This document shows positions 22,565-31,851 of a stretch of DNA of 63,509 nt, piece by piece. Numbering within the stretch: position 1 is the stretch's first letter; every line of letters begins with the position of its first letter. The notes under the pieces are model-generated. The model did no database searches. It had not been told where the DNA came from and saw only the letters and a program-made list of their open reading frames with translations. Source of the stretch: Methylacidiphilales bacterium (GTDB lineage Bacteria; Verrucomicrobiota; Verrucomicrobiia; Methylacidiphilales; UBA1321); the NCBI GenBank assembly GCA_021272315.1, contig JAJSLI010000115.1, forward strand, positions 1 through 63,509, read 5' to 3'. The position numbers were made by a program, and so were the translations under genes.

Positions 22565-24910
22565 TCAGTGTCCGGAAACGTCACGGCAAATAACTTTCTC
22601 GACGGCTTCAGCAAAGCAATCCCAGTTTAAGCGGGTCTCATATTCGTTTAAAGCCCGCAGGGCCATCTCCCGATAGCTCGCCGGGTTCCGGCAAAGATTG
22701 ACTATTTTCCCGACGACTTCTTCCTGATTATCGACGACAACCAAGCCGTTGACATCGTTCTTAACAATCTCGCCGATGCCCCCCGTGGCACGGGTGATAA
22801 TGGGCAACCAGAAGGCATTCGCCTCATTAAAAACACACGGAGTACATTCTGCTTCGGGCAGCATAATAAAGAACCGCGCCCGGGCATACAACGCGCGCAG
22901 ACGAGCGCCCTCCTCGCCGATCCGTTTCGACAGAAAACCGTGGCAGGTGACGAACGAAAGCATTTTCACCTCTTCCGGCGGCATGCAGCCCACGATGTCG
23001 AGTTTTGCATCGATGCCTTGCGACACGATTTGCCGGACCATCTCTACCGCCAGTTGGATACCCTTCCGCTTCCAATCCATTCCCACAAAAAGAAAATGGA
23101 CTTTTTGGTCGTCCAAACGCTGATCAATCAATTTTTCCACCTCCCCCGACGAAGGTGGATCGCTCAGGTTGGCGCCAAATGGCACAACGTGGATTTTGTG
23201 GCGGGGCGTTTCATAATCCCCGCTGGCGCTTGCGCCGGCCCACTCCGAGGAATAGAAGGCCCCGGCACAATTCACCAGGGCCTTTTGCTGCATGATTTCA
23301 AGCGCACGAAGCGTGCGCCGGCATAAGCCGGAAAAGGCCGGGTAGTAATTGATCAGCAGGCGAAAGGTGGCGTCATGAACAAAATAAACGGGACATTTCG
23401 TTTCCAAATGCGCCAGGGGCTCGCAACGAATGGCAAGAATGGCATCGGGTTTTTCGCGTTCAACAGCCGATTCGATGTGTCGGGCATACGCATCGAGACT
23501 CTTGGACTCGTACTCTTCCAGGTACCATCCCTGCCCGGAGTACCAATACCATCTTCTTAACCAGTCCTGGAACCAGGCTGTGGGGGGTTTAAGCCCACTG
23601 GTAAAACATAATTCAAAGCGCTCGGACAAGTGCTTTGATAAGAAATAAGGGATGCCGGACCAAGACTCAACGTCCCGCGGTTCATCGATTCCTGTTATCA
23701 GTAGTTTCATTCGCGCGCGCTTAGAGGGTGTTTGGGAAGCGTTCACGATCACAGGGCCTATATCTCGGCATCCGGAAACATTCCGGCAAATAACTTTCTC
23801 GACGGCTTCAGCAAAGCAATCCCAGTTTAATCGAGTCCCATATTCGTTTAAAGCCCGCAGGGCCATCTCCCGATAGCTCGCCGGGTTCCGGCAAAGATTG
23901 ACTATTTTTCCGACGACTTCTTCCTGATTATTGACGACAACCAGGCCGTTGAGATCATTCTTAACAATCTCGCCGATACCCCCCGTGGCACGGGTGATAA
24001 TGGGCAACCCGAAGGCATTCGCTTCGCAAAACACGCAGCCGTAACATTCTGCTTCGGGCAGCATAATAAAGAACCGCGCCCGGGCATACAACGTGCGCAG
24101 GTGAGCGCCCTCTTCGCCGACCCGTTTCGACAGAAAACCGTGGCAGGTGACGAACGAAAGTGTTTTTACCTCTTCAGGCGGCATGCAGCCCACGATATCG
24201 AGTTTTGCGTTGATGCCATGCGACACGATTTGCCGGACCATCTCAACCGCCAGTTGGCCACCCTTCCGCTTCCAATCCACTCCCACAAAAAGAAAATGCA
24301 CGGTTTGGTCGTCCAAACGCTGCTCGATCAATTTTTCCACCTCCCTCGATGCCGGTGGATCGTTCAGGTTGGCGCCAAACGGGACGACGTGGATTTTATG
24401 ACGGGGTGTTTCATAATCCCCGACGGCGCTTGCGCCGGCCCACTCCGAGGAATAGAAGGCCCCGGCACAATTCACCAAGGCCTTTTGCTGCATGTTTTCC
24501 AGAGCGCGAAGCGTGCGCCGACACAAACCGGAAAAAACCGGGTAGTAGTTGATCAGCAGGCGAACGGTGGAGTCATGAACAAAATAAGCGGGACATTCCG
24601 TTTCCAAATGCGCCAGGGGCTCGCAACGAATGGCAAGAATGGCATCGGGTTTCTCGCGCGAGACAGCCGATTCGATGTGTTGGGCATACGCATCGAGACT
24701 CTTGGACTCGTATTCTTCCAGGTACCATCCTTGTCCAGTGCGCCAATACCATCTTCTTAACCAGTCCTGGTACCAGGCCGAGGACGGCCTAAGATCACCG
24801 GTAAAACACAATTCGAAACGCTTCGACAAGTGCTTTGATAGATAATGGGGGGTCCCGGACCAAGACTCAACGTCCCGCGGGTCATCGATTCCTGTTATCA
24901 GTAGTTTCAT
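22565..24910 (-). CDS. Tandem-fused double glycosyltransferase (GT4-like)
   Basis: 781-residue protein made of two near-identical glycosyltransferase units, residues 1-381 and 401-781, joined by a linker of about 20 residues. Each begins MKLLITGID[DE]PRDVESWSG and carries the GT-B C-terminal domain (VHFLFVG.DWKRKG, then CHGFLSKR.GEEG). Unit 1 keeps the donor-site motif EAECYGCVFCEANAFGLPI; in unit 2 the same positions read EAECTPCVFNEANAFWLPI, losing the YG pair and the Gly before Leu-Pro, so the second active site may be altered. The units are exactly 1,200 bp apart. At the place where unit 2 ends with TGA (22565-22567), unit 1 has CGA (23765-23767): a stop-loss made the fusion and the former spacer is now the linker. 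Confidence 0.88.
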   Translation of the reverse strand: MKLLITGIDDPRDVESWSGTPHYLSKHLSKRFELCFTGDLRPSSAWYQDWLRRWYWRTGQGWYLEEYESKSLDAYAQHIESAVSREKPDAILAIRCEPLAHLETECPAYFVHDSTVRLLINYYPVFSGLCRRTLRALENMQQKALVNCAGAFYSSEWAGASAVGDYETPRHKIHVVPFGANLNDPPASREVEKLIEQRLDDQTVHFLFVGVDWKRKGGQLAVEMVRQIVSHGINAKLDIVGCMPPEEVKTLSFVTCHGFLSKRVGEEGAHLRTLYARARFFIMLPEAECYGCVFCEANAFGLPIITRATGGIGEIVKNDLNGLVVVNNQEEVVGKIVNLCRNPASYREMALRALNEYGTRLNWDCFAEAVEKVICRNVSGCRDIGPVIVNASQTPSKRARMKLLITGIDEPRDVESWSGIPYFLSKHLSERFELCFTSGLKPPTAWFQDWLRRWYWYSGQGWYLEEYESKSLDAYARHIESAVEREKPDAILAIRCEPLAHLETKCPVYFVHDATFRLLINYYPAFSGLCRRTLRALEIMQQKALVNCAGAFYSSEWAGASASGDYETPRHKIHVVPFGANLSDPPSSGEVEKLIDQRLDDQKVHFLFVGMDWKRKGIQLAVEMVRQIVSQGIDAKLDIVGCMPPEEVKMLSFVTCHGFLSKRIGEEGARLRALYARARFFIMLPEAECTPCVFNEANAFWLPIITRATGGIGEIVKNDVNGLVVVDNQEEVVGKIVNLCRNPASYREMALRALNEYETRLNWDCFAEAVEKVICRDVSGH
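22565..24910 (-). repeat. 1.2-kb direct tandem duplication
   Basis: Bases 22565-23710 and 23765-24910 are direct copies with a period of exactly 1,200 bp and long runs of identical sequence, for example around 22583-22620 and 23783-23820. The homology continues into the spacer after each copy, so the duplicated segment included intergenic DNA. Confidence 0.9.
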
Positions 24911-24961
24911 TGGCGCAAGCCGGTACGTCGTTCAACTGCATCCATTGGAACACTTCCCCCT

Positions 24962-25948
24962 CTAATTTTCATCCGCGCCTGAAATCTCGGTCTTGAAGAT
25001 TGAGTCACCCGAGCCGGAGGAGGACTGGTTCTCGCTGTCGAGCAGGATGTTGATATTGGAGCCGTTATTGCCGGTGGGATGAATTTTGACGAACCAGAAG
25101 TATTTTTTGATCGTGAGTCCATGTTCCGATTTGACACCCGCGGTCAGGACAAAATCTCCGCTGGCGGGGGCCGGCATGGTGAATTTTCCGTTCAGGTCGG
25201 TGGTCGCGCCAGCCACCAGCCAGGGCGCAAGCGCATCGGCGTAGTATTCGCCGCCGGTGAAATAATCCTGGCGTTCGATCAGCGTGTCGAGGAAGTCATG
25301 TGCCTGCGCTTCCCTGGCGAGGGCCGCGTTGAATCTGCCGGTGCCGACGGCGGCGTCGCGTTCCTTAAGGGCCTGATCCTCGTCCTTTTGCGCACGGTCG
25401 ATCCGGGGCTTGAGGAGACGGATCTCGGCCGCGACCCGGGCCTGCTTTTCCGGGAGCCAGAGATTGATCAGGTCCATCGGCACCAATCCGACGTGGATGC
25501 CGGAAAAATCAATCACCTCGCCGTCGGACGTGGAAACCAAGATTTGGCCGATAATATTGTCCTTGGGCGCGGCGGTGTAATCGAGAGAGGCCTTGGCCTT
25601 GACGCGGGTCAAGGCGGGCTCGATCTGCAAGTCCTGCTCATCTAGACCAGCTTCGACTTTGGCTGCTTCCCGGTTTTCGGCTACGATCCGCGCCTTCTCC
25701 GCAGCCTGCTCGGCACTGAGCGCATTTGGATCGTGGCCGTATTTCTTTTGCAAATCGTCGGGGAGGCTGTCAAAGGGAATGGTGACCGTTTCCGTGTACT
25801 GAATGGTGATGCCATCGCTGTCGGTTTTCTGGATCTTGTAATCCTTGTAGGTCTTTCCGTCCGTGGTCGTGAGGTCATCGGCCATCCCTCGGGAACCGGC
25901 CAGGACCGCCCCAAGCACGACAAGACAAGCGGTATATCGGATGACCAT
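24962..25948 (-). CDS. Hypothetical secreted protein with carboxypeptidase-regulatory-like segment
   Basis: 328-residue exported protein. The signal peptide ends near GSRGMADD. Residues about 25-80 (LTTTDGKTYKDYKIQKTDSD, then FDSLPDDLQKKYGHDP) resemble a short domain found in many Verrucomicrobiota secreted proteins. A charged coiled-coil-like part follows, and near residues 250-300 a TTDLNGKFTMPAP...GDFVLTAG segment resembles carboxypeptidase-regulatory-like beta-sandwiches. The tail is Ser/Gly-rich. Function unknown; probably periplasmic or surface. It lies on the same strand as the fused glycosyltransferase, 51 bases upstream of it, and may share its transcript. Confidence 0.75.
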   Translation of the reverse strand: MVIRYTACLVVLGAVLAGSRGMADDLTTTDGKTYKDYKIQKTDSDGITIQYTETVTIPFDSLPDDLQKKYGHDPNALSAEQAAEKARIVAENREAAKVEAGLDEQDLQIEPALTRVKAKASLDYTAAPKDNIIGQILVSTSDGEVIDFSGIHVGLVPMDLINLWLPEKQARVAAEIRLLKPRIDRAQKDEDQALKERDAAVGTGRFNAALAREAQAHDFLDTLIERQDYFTGGEYYADALAPWLVAGATTDLNGKFTMPAPASGDFVLTAGVKSEHGLTIKKYFWFVKIHPTGNNGSNINILLDSENQSSSGSGDSIFKTEISGADEN

Positions 25949-26119
25949 GAGCGAAGTTTCTCCGACGAGCCTCTTCCATCAAGCAGATTGTTCCCCAACG
26001 GGTTGCGGAGGTGAATGCGCTGGATATTTCATTTATCGCTTAAACGAGCGGCCATATTGGCCCTGCCAAAAAACAAAAGCCCGCGTGGGAAGACCCTATC
26101 CTGTTTTAAAGACGCACCC

Positions 26120-28300
26120 TTAAAGTGCCTGCGGAAATTTGTCGAGCTGGTAGCACTCAATGATGTCGTCGACCAGATACTCGTTGAAATCGCCAAGCCG
26201 TATGCCGCATTCGAGGCCGGCGCGGACTTCGGCGGCGTCGTCCTGGAAACGCTTGAGGGTGACGACCGCGCCGTCGTAGATGGGCTGGCGTTTGCGCAGG
26301 ACGCGGGCGCGTCCGTTGCGGACGATGCGCCCGTTCTGAACGCTGCAACCGGCGACGGGGAATTTCGAGAGCTGGAAGACTTGTTTGACGATGGCGGTGC
26401 CGAGCGGGGTCTCGCGCAGTTCGGGATCGAGCAGGCCGGCCATGGCTTCCTTCACCTGGTCGATGAGTTCGTAGATGATGCTGAAGAGTTTGATCTGGAC
26501 GCCTTCGCGTTTGGCGGCGTTGGCGGCGGCGTTGTCCGTGCGGGTATTGAAACCGATCACGACGGCCTGGGAGGCCTTGGCCAAAAGGATATCGGACTCC
26601 GAAATGGCGCCCACGGACGAAGAAACGATTTCGAGGTCGATCTTCTTGCTGTCGATTTTTCGGAGCGAAGTGATGATGGCCTCGACCGAGCCCTGGGCAT
26701 CACCCTTGATGACGAGCTTGAGGACCTTGCGCTGTTCATCGGCGATCGCTTCAAAGAGGTTTTCGAGCGTGATCTTGGGCGGCGCTTCGAGTTTGCCGAG
26801 GCGGATTTTATCGCTGCGGTCCTCGGCAAGTTCGCGGGCTTCGCGTTCGTTCTTGAGAACGTTGTATTCCTCGCCGGGCGAAGGCGCCCCGTCAAGGCCG
26901 AGGACTTTGACCGGAATGGAGGGGCCGGCTTCCTTGACGTTCTGGCCGAGGTCGTTGATGAGGGCCTTGACGCGCCCATAACGGGGGCCCGCGAGGATGG
27001 CGTCGCCGACCTGTAGGGTGCCGTGTTGAACGAGGACGGTGGCCGTGGGGCCGCGCCCCTGCTCGAATTGGGACTCGATGACGGTACCGCGGCTGAGGCC
27101 GCGGGGATTGGCCTTGAGTTCAAGGATTTCGGCCTGAAGAAGCATCATCTCGAGAAGTTTCTCGATGCCGACGCCCTTGGTCGCGGAGACTTCGCAGATG
27201 ATGGTGTCCCCGCCGTATTCCTCGGGGACGAGTCCCTGTTCCTGAAGCTGGCCCTTGACGCGGTTGAGATTCGCGCCGGGAAGGTCAATTTTGTTAATGG
27301 CAACCATGATCTGGACCTTGGCGGCGCGGGCGTGATTAATGGCCTCAATGGTGGTGGCCATGATGCCGTCATCGGCGGCAACGACCAGGACGACGATGTC
27401 GGTGATGTTGGCGCCGCGGGCGCGCATGGCGGTGAAGGCTTCGTGGCCAGGGGTATCCAGGAAAGTGATGAGGTGGTCGCCGCGCCTGACCGTGTAGGCG
27501 CCGATGTGCTGGGTGATGCCGCCGGCTTCGCCGGCCGTAACGTGCGCCTTGCGAATGGCGTCAAGCAGCGAGGTTTTGCCGTGATCGACGTGGCCCATGA
27601 ACGTGATGACGGGCGGACGGGGCAGAAGCTCGGAGGGCACAACCGGTTCGGGCTTCGGCGGCGCAACGATCTTGACCGGGGCGTGGACCTGGCCGGCGCC
27701 TTTCTCGCGTTTTTCGATCTCGAATGTGAAACCGAGCTTCAAGCTGAGCTTGCGGGCAACCTCTTCCTCGACCGACTGGTTGGCGCTGGTGAAGATGTTC
27801 ATTTCCCTCAGGTGATGGATGATCTGGTCGGGCTTGAGCCCGAGTTTGGCCGCAAGGTCTTTGACGATGATGGGCGGCTTGATGACGACGATTTTGTCCT
27901 GAAGTTGGCGTGCGGCCAGCGCGGTATCATCGGCGGCCAAAGTGGGACTTTCAGCAGGCTTAAGCGGAGCGGGAGGCGCGGCGACCGGATCAGACTTCGG
28001 AGCCTGCGGCGTCGGTTCGGCGGCGGGCTTTTCGACTTTATTCTCCACCATGCGCTGTTCGGAAGCGGTCAGGACCTGCCGAGGCGCGGGCACTTTGGCC
28101 TTGGGTGTTTTACTGACCGGGGAATGCTCCGCTTTTTTGGACACGACCGGGGCCTTGGCCGCCGTCTTGACCGGCTTGGCGGCCGCCTTGGGCTTGGAGT
28201 CGTCTGAAGCGGCTTTGCTGGCGGACTTTTTGACCGGCGCGGGTGCTGCGTTCATATCAGCTCGACCCTTGGCTTTTTTTTTAGGTGTATCTTTGGGCAT
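26120..28300 (-). CDS. infB: Translation initiation factor IF-2
   Basis: 726-residue GTPase that delivers fMet-tRNA to the 30S subunit and promotes subunit joining. The first 150 residues are a Lys/Ala/Pro-rich flexible region, followed by the IF2-N domain ([18 protein letters not shown]), the G domain with G1 GHVDHGKT (about residues 234-241), G3 DTPGHEAF and G4 NKID, then domains II-IV ending with [20 protein letters not shown]. Length is within the usual range. It follows nusA by 20 bases in the same orientation, the conserved nusA-infB pair, but rbfA is not downstream. Confidence 0.97.
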   Translation of the reverse strand: MPKDTPKKKAKGRADMNAAPAPVKKSASKAASDDSKPKAAAKPVKTAAKAPVVSKKAEHSPVSKTPKAKVPAPRQVLTASEQRMVENKVEKPAAEPTPQAPKSDPVAAPPAPLKPAESPTLAADDTALAARQLQDKIVVIKPPIIVKDLAAKLGLKPDQIIHHLREMNIFTSANQSVEEEVARKLSLKLGFTFEIEKREKGAGQVHAPVKIVAPPKPEPVVPSELLPRPPVITFMGHVDHGKTSLLDAIRKAHVTAGEAGGITQHIGAYTVRRGDHLITFLDTPGHEAFTAMRARGANITDIVVLVVAADDGIMATTIEAINHARAAKVQIMVAINKIDLPGANLNRVKGQLQEQGLVPEEYGGDTIICEVSATKGVGIEKLLEMMLLQAEILELKANPRGLSRGTVIESQFEQGRGPTATVLVQHGTLQVGDAILAGPRYGRVKALINDLGQNVKEAGPSIPVKVLGLDGAPSPGEEYNVLKNEREARELAEDRSDKIRLGKLEAPPKITLENLFEAIADEQRKVLKLVIKGDAQGSVEAIITSLRKIDSKKIDLEIVSSSVGAISESDILLAKASQAVVIGFNTRTDNAAANAAKREGVQIKLFSIIYELIDQVKEAMAGLLDPELRETPLGTAIVKQVFQLSKFPVAGCSVQNGRIVRNGRARVLRKRQPIYDGAVVTLKRFQDDAAEVRAGLECGIRLGDFNEYLVDDIIECYQLDKFPQAL

Positions 28301-28320
28301 GCGGGAGCGATTGCTGAAAA

Positions 28321-29595
28321 TTAGCTTTGAGGTGAACCGTGTAAGCCCCGGGCTTTTTCGTGAATTTGACGGGCGACATCGGGATCGAGTTCGGGAACAG
28401 CGCCGATAAAGTCATCGGCGCCGACTTCCGCAATGCCTTCGACGCTGAGGAATCCGCCCCGCACGATTTTTTCAGCCACGGCGGGTTCGACCTCGAGGGT
28501 GAGCGCGAGCGCTTCGCTGGCCTTGGCGAGCTTCTGCTCGAAGTCGAGCGCGGCGACTTCCTCTTCCTTCTTCACGTCGATTTCCCAGCCGGTCAGTTTC
28601 TGGGTCAAGCGCGCGTTCTGACCACGCCGCCCGATGGCAAGCGAGAGATTTTCTTCGTCGACCAGGACGGTGACTTTCTTGGCGGCTTCGTCGACCTCAA
28701 GGGTCTTGAGTTTGGCAGGTTTGAGCGCTTCAACCACAAGTTCGCGAATGTTTGGCGACCACTTGAAGAGGTCGACTTTTTCGTTATTGAGTTCGCGGAC
28801 AATATTTTTCACCCGGGCACCGCGCATGCCGACGCACGCGCCGACGGGGTCGACCTTTTCATTGACCGACCAGACGGCGATCTTGGTGCGGTAACCGGCT
28901 TCACGGGCCATGGCCTTGATCTCAATGGTCTTGTCGTTGAGTTCGCTGACCTCGAGCTCGAAAAGCTTGCGGACAAAATTTGGGTGGCTGCGCGAAAGGA
29001 TGATCTCCGGGCCGCGGGGCGTGTTCTCTACCGCGAGAACGTAGGCGCGTATCCGTTCGCCGGGGGTGTACTCCTCGGTGGGGACGCGCTCCCGCGCGGG
29101 CATGACCGCTTCGAATTTGCCGAGATCGATGATGACGTCGGAGCGTTCAAAGCGGCGAACGGTGCCGGTGACGATGGCGCCCATGCGGTCCTTGAACTCG
29201 TCAAAGATCATGGTGCGCTCGTGGCTGCGGAGCGTCTGGTTGAGGGCCTGCTTGAAGACTTGCGCGGCGATGCGGCCAAGGTCCTTGGTGTTGACGTCGA
29301 CTTCGACCGTGTCGCCGATGGCGGCATCGGATTTGATCTGGCGGGCCTTGGGAAGGCTGATTTCGTCGTGGGGTTGGGTGGCCTTTTCGACGACGAGAAG
29401 ACGCGCGATGGCGCTGATCTTTCCCGTCTTCGGATCGAGCGAGACACTGAGGTCGCGCGCCGGGCCGAAGCTCTTGCGGGCGGCGGCCAGCAGAGCGGCC
29501 TGCACCGCATCGAGGAGAAGTTCGCGCTTGATCCCGCGCTCTTTCTCCATGTAATCCAACATCGCAATAAATTCTTGGCTCATAACAGGTTCCAT
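28321..29595 (-). CDS. nusA: Transcription termination/antitermination factor NusA
   Basis: 424-residue RNA-polymerase-associated factor that modulates pausing, termination and antitermination. The N-terminal RNAP-binding domain covers residues about 1-130, the S1 domain begins at GAIVTGTVRRFERSDVIIDLG, and KH1/KH2 include the signature DPVGACVGMRGARVKNIVREL (near residues 246-266) and LAIGRRGQNARLTQKLTGW. A C-terminal helix-hairpin-helix-like segment follows. The start could be the ATG at 29595 or the in-frame ATG at 29583. An intrinsic terminator-like hairpin lies 26-60 bases upstream of the start. rimP, often upstream, is absent here. Confidence 0.96.
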   Translation of the reverse strand: MEPVMSQEFIAMLDYMEKERGIKRELLLDAVQAALLAAARKSFGPARDLSVSLDPKTGKISAIARLLVVEKATQPHDEISLPKARQIKSDAAIGDTVEVDVNTKDLGRIAAQVFKQALNQTLRSHERTMIFDEFKDRMGAIVTGTVRRFERSDVIIDLGKFEAVMPARERVPTEEYTPGERIRAYVLAVENTPRGPEIILSRSHPNFVRKLFELEVSELNDKTIEIKAMAREAGYRTKIAVWSVNEKVDPVGACVGMRGARVKNIVRELNNEKVDLFKWSPNIRELVVEALKPAKLKTLEVDEAAKKVTVLVDEENLSLAIGRRGQNARLTQKLTGWEIDVKKEEEVAALDFEQKLAKASEALALTLEVEPAVAEKIVRGGFLSVEGIAEVGADDFIGAVPELDPDVARQIHEKARGLHGSPQS

Positions 29596-29620
29596 TTCCG
29601 GTCCCGAGCCCGCGGAGGGA

Positions 29621-29654
29621 AAAAAAAGGTGGGAAACCGGTTAAAGTTCCCACC
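29621..29654 (-). terminator. Intrinsic terminator in the nusA leader
   Basis: On the minus strand GGTGGGAA (29654-29647) and TTCCCACC (29635-29628) form an 8-bp stem with an 11-base loop, followed directly by seven T residues (29627-29621). This is a good rho-independent terminator. It either ends the HAD-folC transcript or acts as an attenuator just ahead of nusA. Confidence 0.75.
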
Positions 29655-29776
29655 GCAGGCGCGAACCGAAAAATCCAGCCTATCTCTTGAGTTGCAAGGG
29701 TCAAGAGGAAAAGGCGCAGGTGATGGTAAAACGCTTCGGTAAAACCCGTGCTTGCTTGTCCTGAAGCAAGACTCTC

Positions 29777-30451
29777 CTATCGTCCGTTGAGAGCGCGGAC
29801 CGCCACCCAGAGGTCGCGTTTCGGCCGTTCAATCTGGACCGCCTGCCAGCCCACCCTGCGGGGCTCCTCGACATCATTGCGGACGTCGTCGCCCACACTG
29901 AGCAGCGACTCGGGCCTAAGGCGCAGCACATCGGAAACATGCCGGTAAATCGCCGCATCCGGTTTTTCCCAGCCAAGTTCCGCGCTGATGAAGCGGTGCG
30001 GCAAAAATTCTCCGAGCCCATTCCCGTCGAGGACCGCGTGGAGACGCGCGTCCCAATTCGATAAAATGGCAAGATCGACCGGATAATCGCGCAAAGCCTT
30101 GAAAACTTCCAAGACCTCGGGATAAATGCCCCAAGCTTCCGGTTTCGCGAAATGGAGATAGACCTCCTCGAAAAATGCCTCAAAGACTTTTGCGTCGGCA
30201 AACGCCTGCTCCGGCAGTGAACGACGCACGATCTGTTTCCACCACGCCCGATCATCGCCATTTTGCGGCACCTTCCGCTTCGTGCGCGGGGAACCGTCCT
30301 TCAGCGCCTGGAGAAAAGCCTTCGTGGCCACTTCGGCCTGAATCTTGACGCCGTGCGCGCGGGCAAAGCGCGCGTACGTTTCGCCAACCGAGTCCGCCGG
30401 GTAAAGCAATGTTCCTCCGACGTCAAAAATAATAGCGCGAATGCGGGGCAT
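29777..30451 (-). CDS. HAD-superfamily hydrolase, REG-2/HDHD3-like
   Basis: 224-residue haloacid-dehalogenase-type phosphatase starting at the ATG at 30451. Motif I is IIFDVGGTLLYP: the nucleophile Asp is present but the usual second Asp (DxD) is Gly, a form typical of the REG-2/HDHD3-like branch. Motif II is AILSNWDARL; the motif III/IV region is LGWEKPDAAIYRHVSDV and LSVGDDVRNDVEEPRRVGW. The cap domain lies between motifs I and II. Substrate unknown, probably a small phosphorylated metabolite. It follows folC by ten bases, so the two are co-transcribed. Confidence 0.85.
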   Translation of the reverse strand: MPRIRAIIFDVGGTLLYPADSVGETYARFARAHGVKIQAEVATKAFLQALKDGSPRTKRKVPQNGDDRAWWKQIVRRSLPEQAFADAKVFEAFFEEVYLHFAKPEAWGIYPEVLEVFKALRDYPVDLAILSNWDARLHAVLDGNGLGEFLPHRFISAELGWEKPDAAIYRHVSDVLRLRPESLLSVGDDVRNDVEEPRRVGWQAVQIERPKRDLWVAVRALNGR

Positions 30452-30461
30452 GGGTTCTGAT

Positions 30462-31787
30462 TTATGGGGTGGTTGCGAGCGCCTCAAGACGTTCGTTGAG
30501 CCTGTATTCTTCCGTATTATTTTGCCGCTGTGCAAGTATTTCTCCGGCCAAAAAAAGCGACCCGGCCATGAGTACGGGAACATCCTCCGGAGCACCAGCA
30601 AGATCGTACAACGCCTTCACCACTGAATCATAACAGGTAACCGGCACGCCGGGAAAAAAAGGCTTGAGCAACGCCGGCTCCGCCGTCCGTTCGTTCGCCA
30701 GCCGCACCAGTGACACGCGCCGCGCCAGCGGACGAAGAAGCTGCGCCATCTCCGTAATATCCTTGTCCGCGACCGACGCAAAGACGAGATGGGCGCGTCC
30801 CTCAATTTCGCCTGCGCACCAACCGAAACGGGCGGCAAGAAAGGCGCGCCACGTCTCGACCAGCTTCGCGACACCCGCCGGATTGTGCGCGCCATCGAGT
30901 ACGATCAGCGGCTTTTCCAAAATGACTTCAAACCTTCCGGGCCATGCGGCGTTGACGAGGCCCCGGGCCAGCGCTCCGTCGGAAATACCGATGAGCTTCA
31001 TCGCCCGCACCGCACAGGCGGCGTTGGTCACTTGGTGGGGACCGATGAGGCCAAGCGGCCATTCGCATCCGTCAATCCGCGCCAATTGCCTGTTTCCGTC
31101 CAGACCCAAATTTTCGATTTTCATGTCGCGCTGGACCAGCGTCAGCGCGCTTGCCTCGGCCTTTGCCCGCCGGATCATGACTTCGCAGGCTTCACCGGGA
31201 TCAACCGCGCTCACCACCGGCACTCCCTGCTTGATGATCGCAGCCTTTTCCGCCGCGATTTCGCCCAGCGTGTTCCCGAGGTATTGTTGATGATCGAGTC
31301 CGATGTTGGTGATGATGCAAACTTCGGACCGCACAATGTTCGTCGCGTCAAGGCGTCCGCCCAGCCCCGTTTCCCAGACAACCCACTCGACCTTTTCCCG
31401 GGCAAAATACCAAAGGGCCAGAGCGGTCGTGATTTCAAAAAAAGTGACCGCATGGTCGTTCATGCCTTCAATGGCGCGGCGGATCGTTTCCATCCCTGTG
31501 GCAAAATCGGTTTCAGAAATCGGACAGCGGTCAATTTGTATCCGCTCGCGCACGCTGACGAGATGAGGCGATGTGTAAAGCCCGGTGCGATGGCCCGACG
31601 CGCGCAGGCACGACTCGCAAAACGCGGCGGTCGAGCCCTTCCCGTTCGTCCCGGCGATATGAATGAAGCGCAGATGCTGCTGCGGATCACCGAGGGCGCC
31701 CGCCAGATTCCGCATCGGCTCAAGACCGAGCTTCACGCCAAAGCGGCGGGTTTCACCAAGAAAAAGAATTGCTTCGGAGTAAGTCAT
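30462..31787 (-). CDS. folC: Folylpolyglutamate synthase/dihydrofolate synthase
   Basis: 441-residue Mur-ligase-family enzyme that adds glutamate to dihydropteroate or folates. Diagnostic features: the P-loop HIAGTNGKGSTAAF (GTNGKGS at residues 46-52), GLYTSPHLVSVRERI, the ETGLGGRLDATN motif near residues 138-150, TNIGLDHQQYLGNT with the metal-binding His, and the C-terminal VLDGAHNPAG block. Length fits the family. It lies ten bases upstream of the HAD phosphatase on the same strand. Confidence 0.95.
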   Translation of the reverse strand: MTYSEAILFLGETRRFGVKLGLEPMRNLAGALGDPQQHLRFIHIAGTNGKGSTAAFCESCLRASGHRTGLYTSPHLVSVRERIQIDRCPISETDFATGMETIRRAIEGMNDHAVTFFEITTALALWYFAREKVEWVVWETGLGGRLDATNIVRSEVCIITNIGLDHQQYLGNTLGEIAAEKAAIIKQGVPVVSAVDPGEACEVMIRRAKAEASALTLVQRDMKIENLGLDGNRQLARIDGCEWPLGLIGPHQVTNAACAVRAMKLIGISDGALARGLVNAAWPGRFEVILEKPLIVLDGAHNPAGVAKLVETWRAFLAARFGWCAGEIEGRAHLVFASVADKDITEMAQLLRPLARRVSLVRLANERTAEPALLKPFFPGVPVTCYDSVVKALYDLAGAPEDVPVLMAGSLFLAGEILAQRQNNTEEYRLNERLEALATTP

Positions 31788-31851
31788 GAGAGCAGGCCGC
31801 CATCCGAGGCCCTTATCAAGGTAGATGCCGCCATCGCCTTTTCAACGCGTC

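Noticed and set aside
26015-29742. Long plus-strand frames over infB and nusA
   Set aside because: Shadows of GC-rich conserved genes; antisense translation shows no domains.
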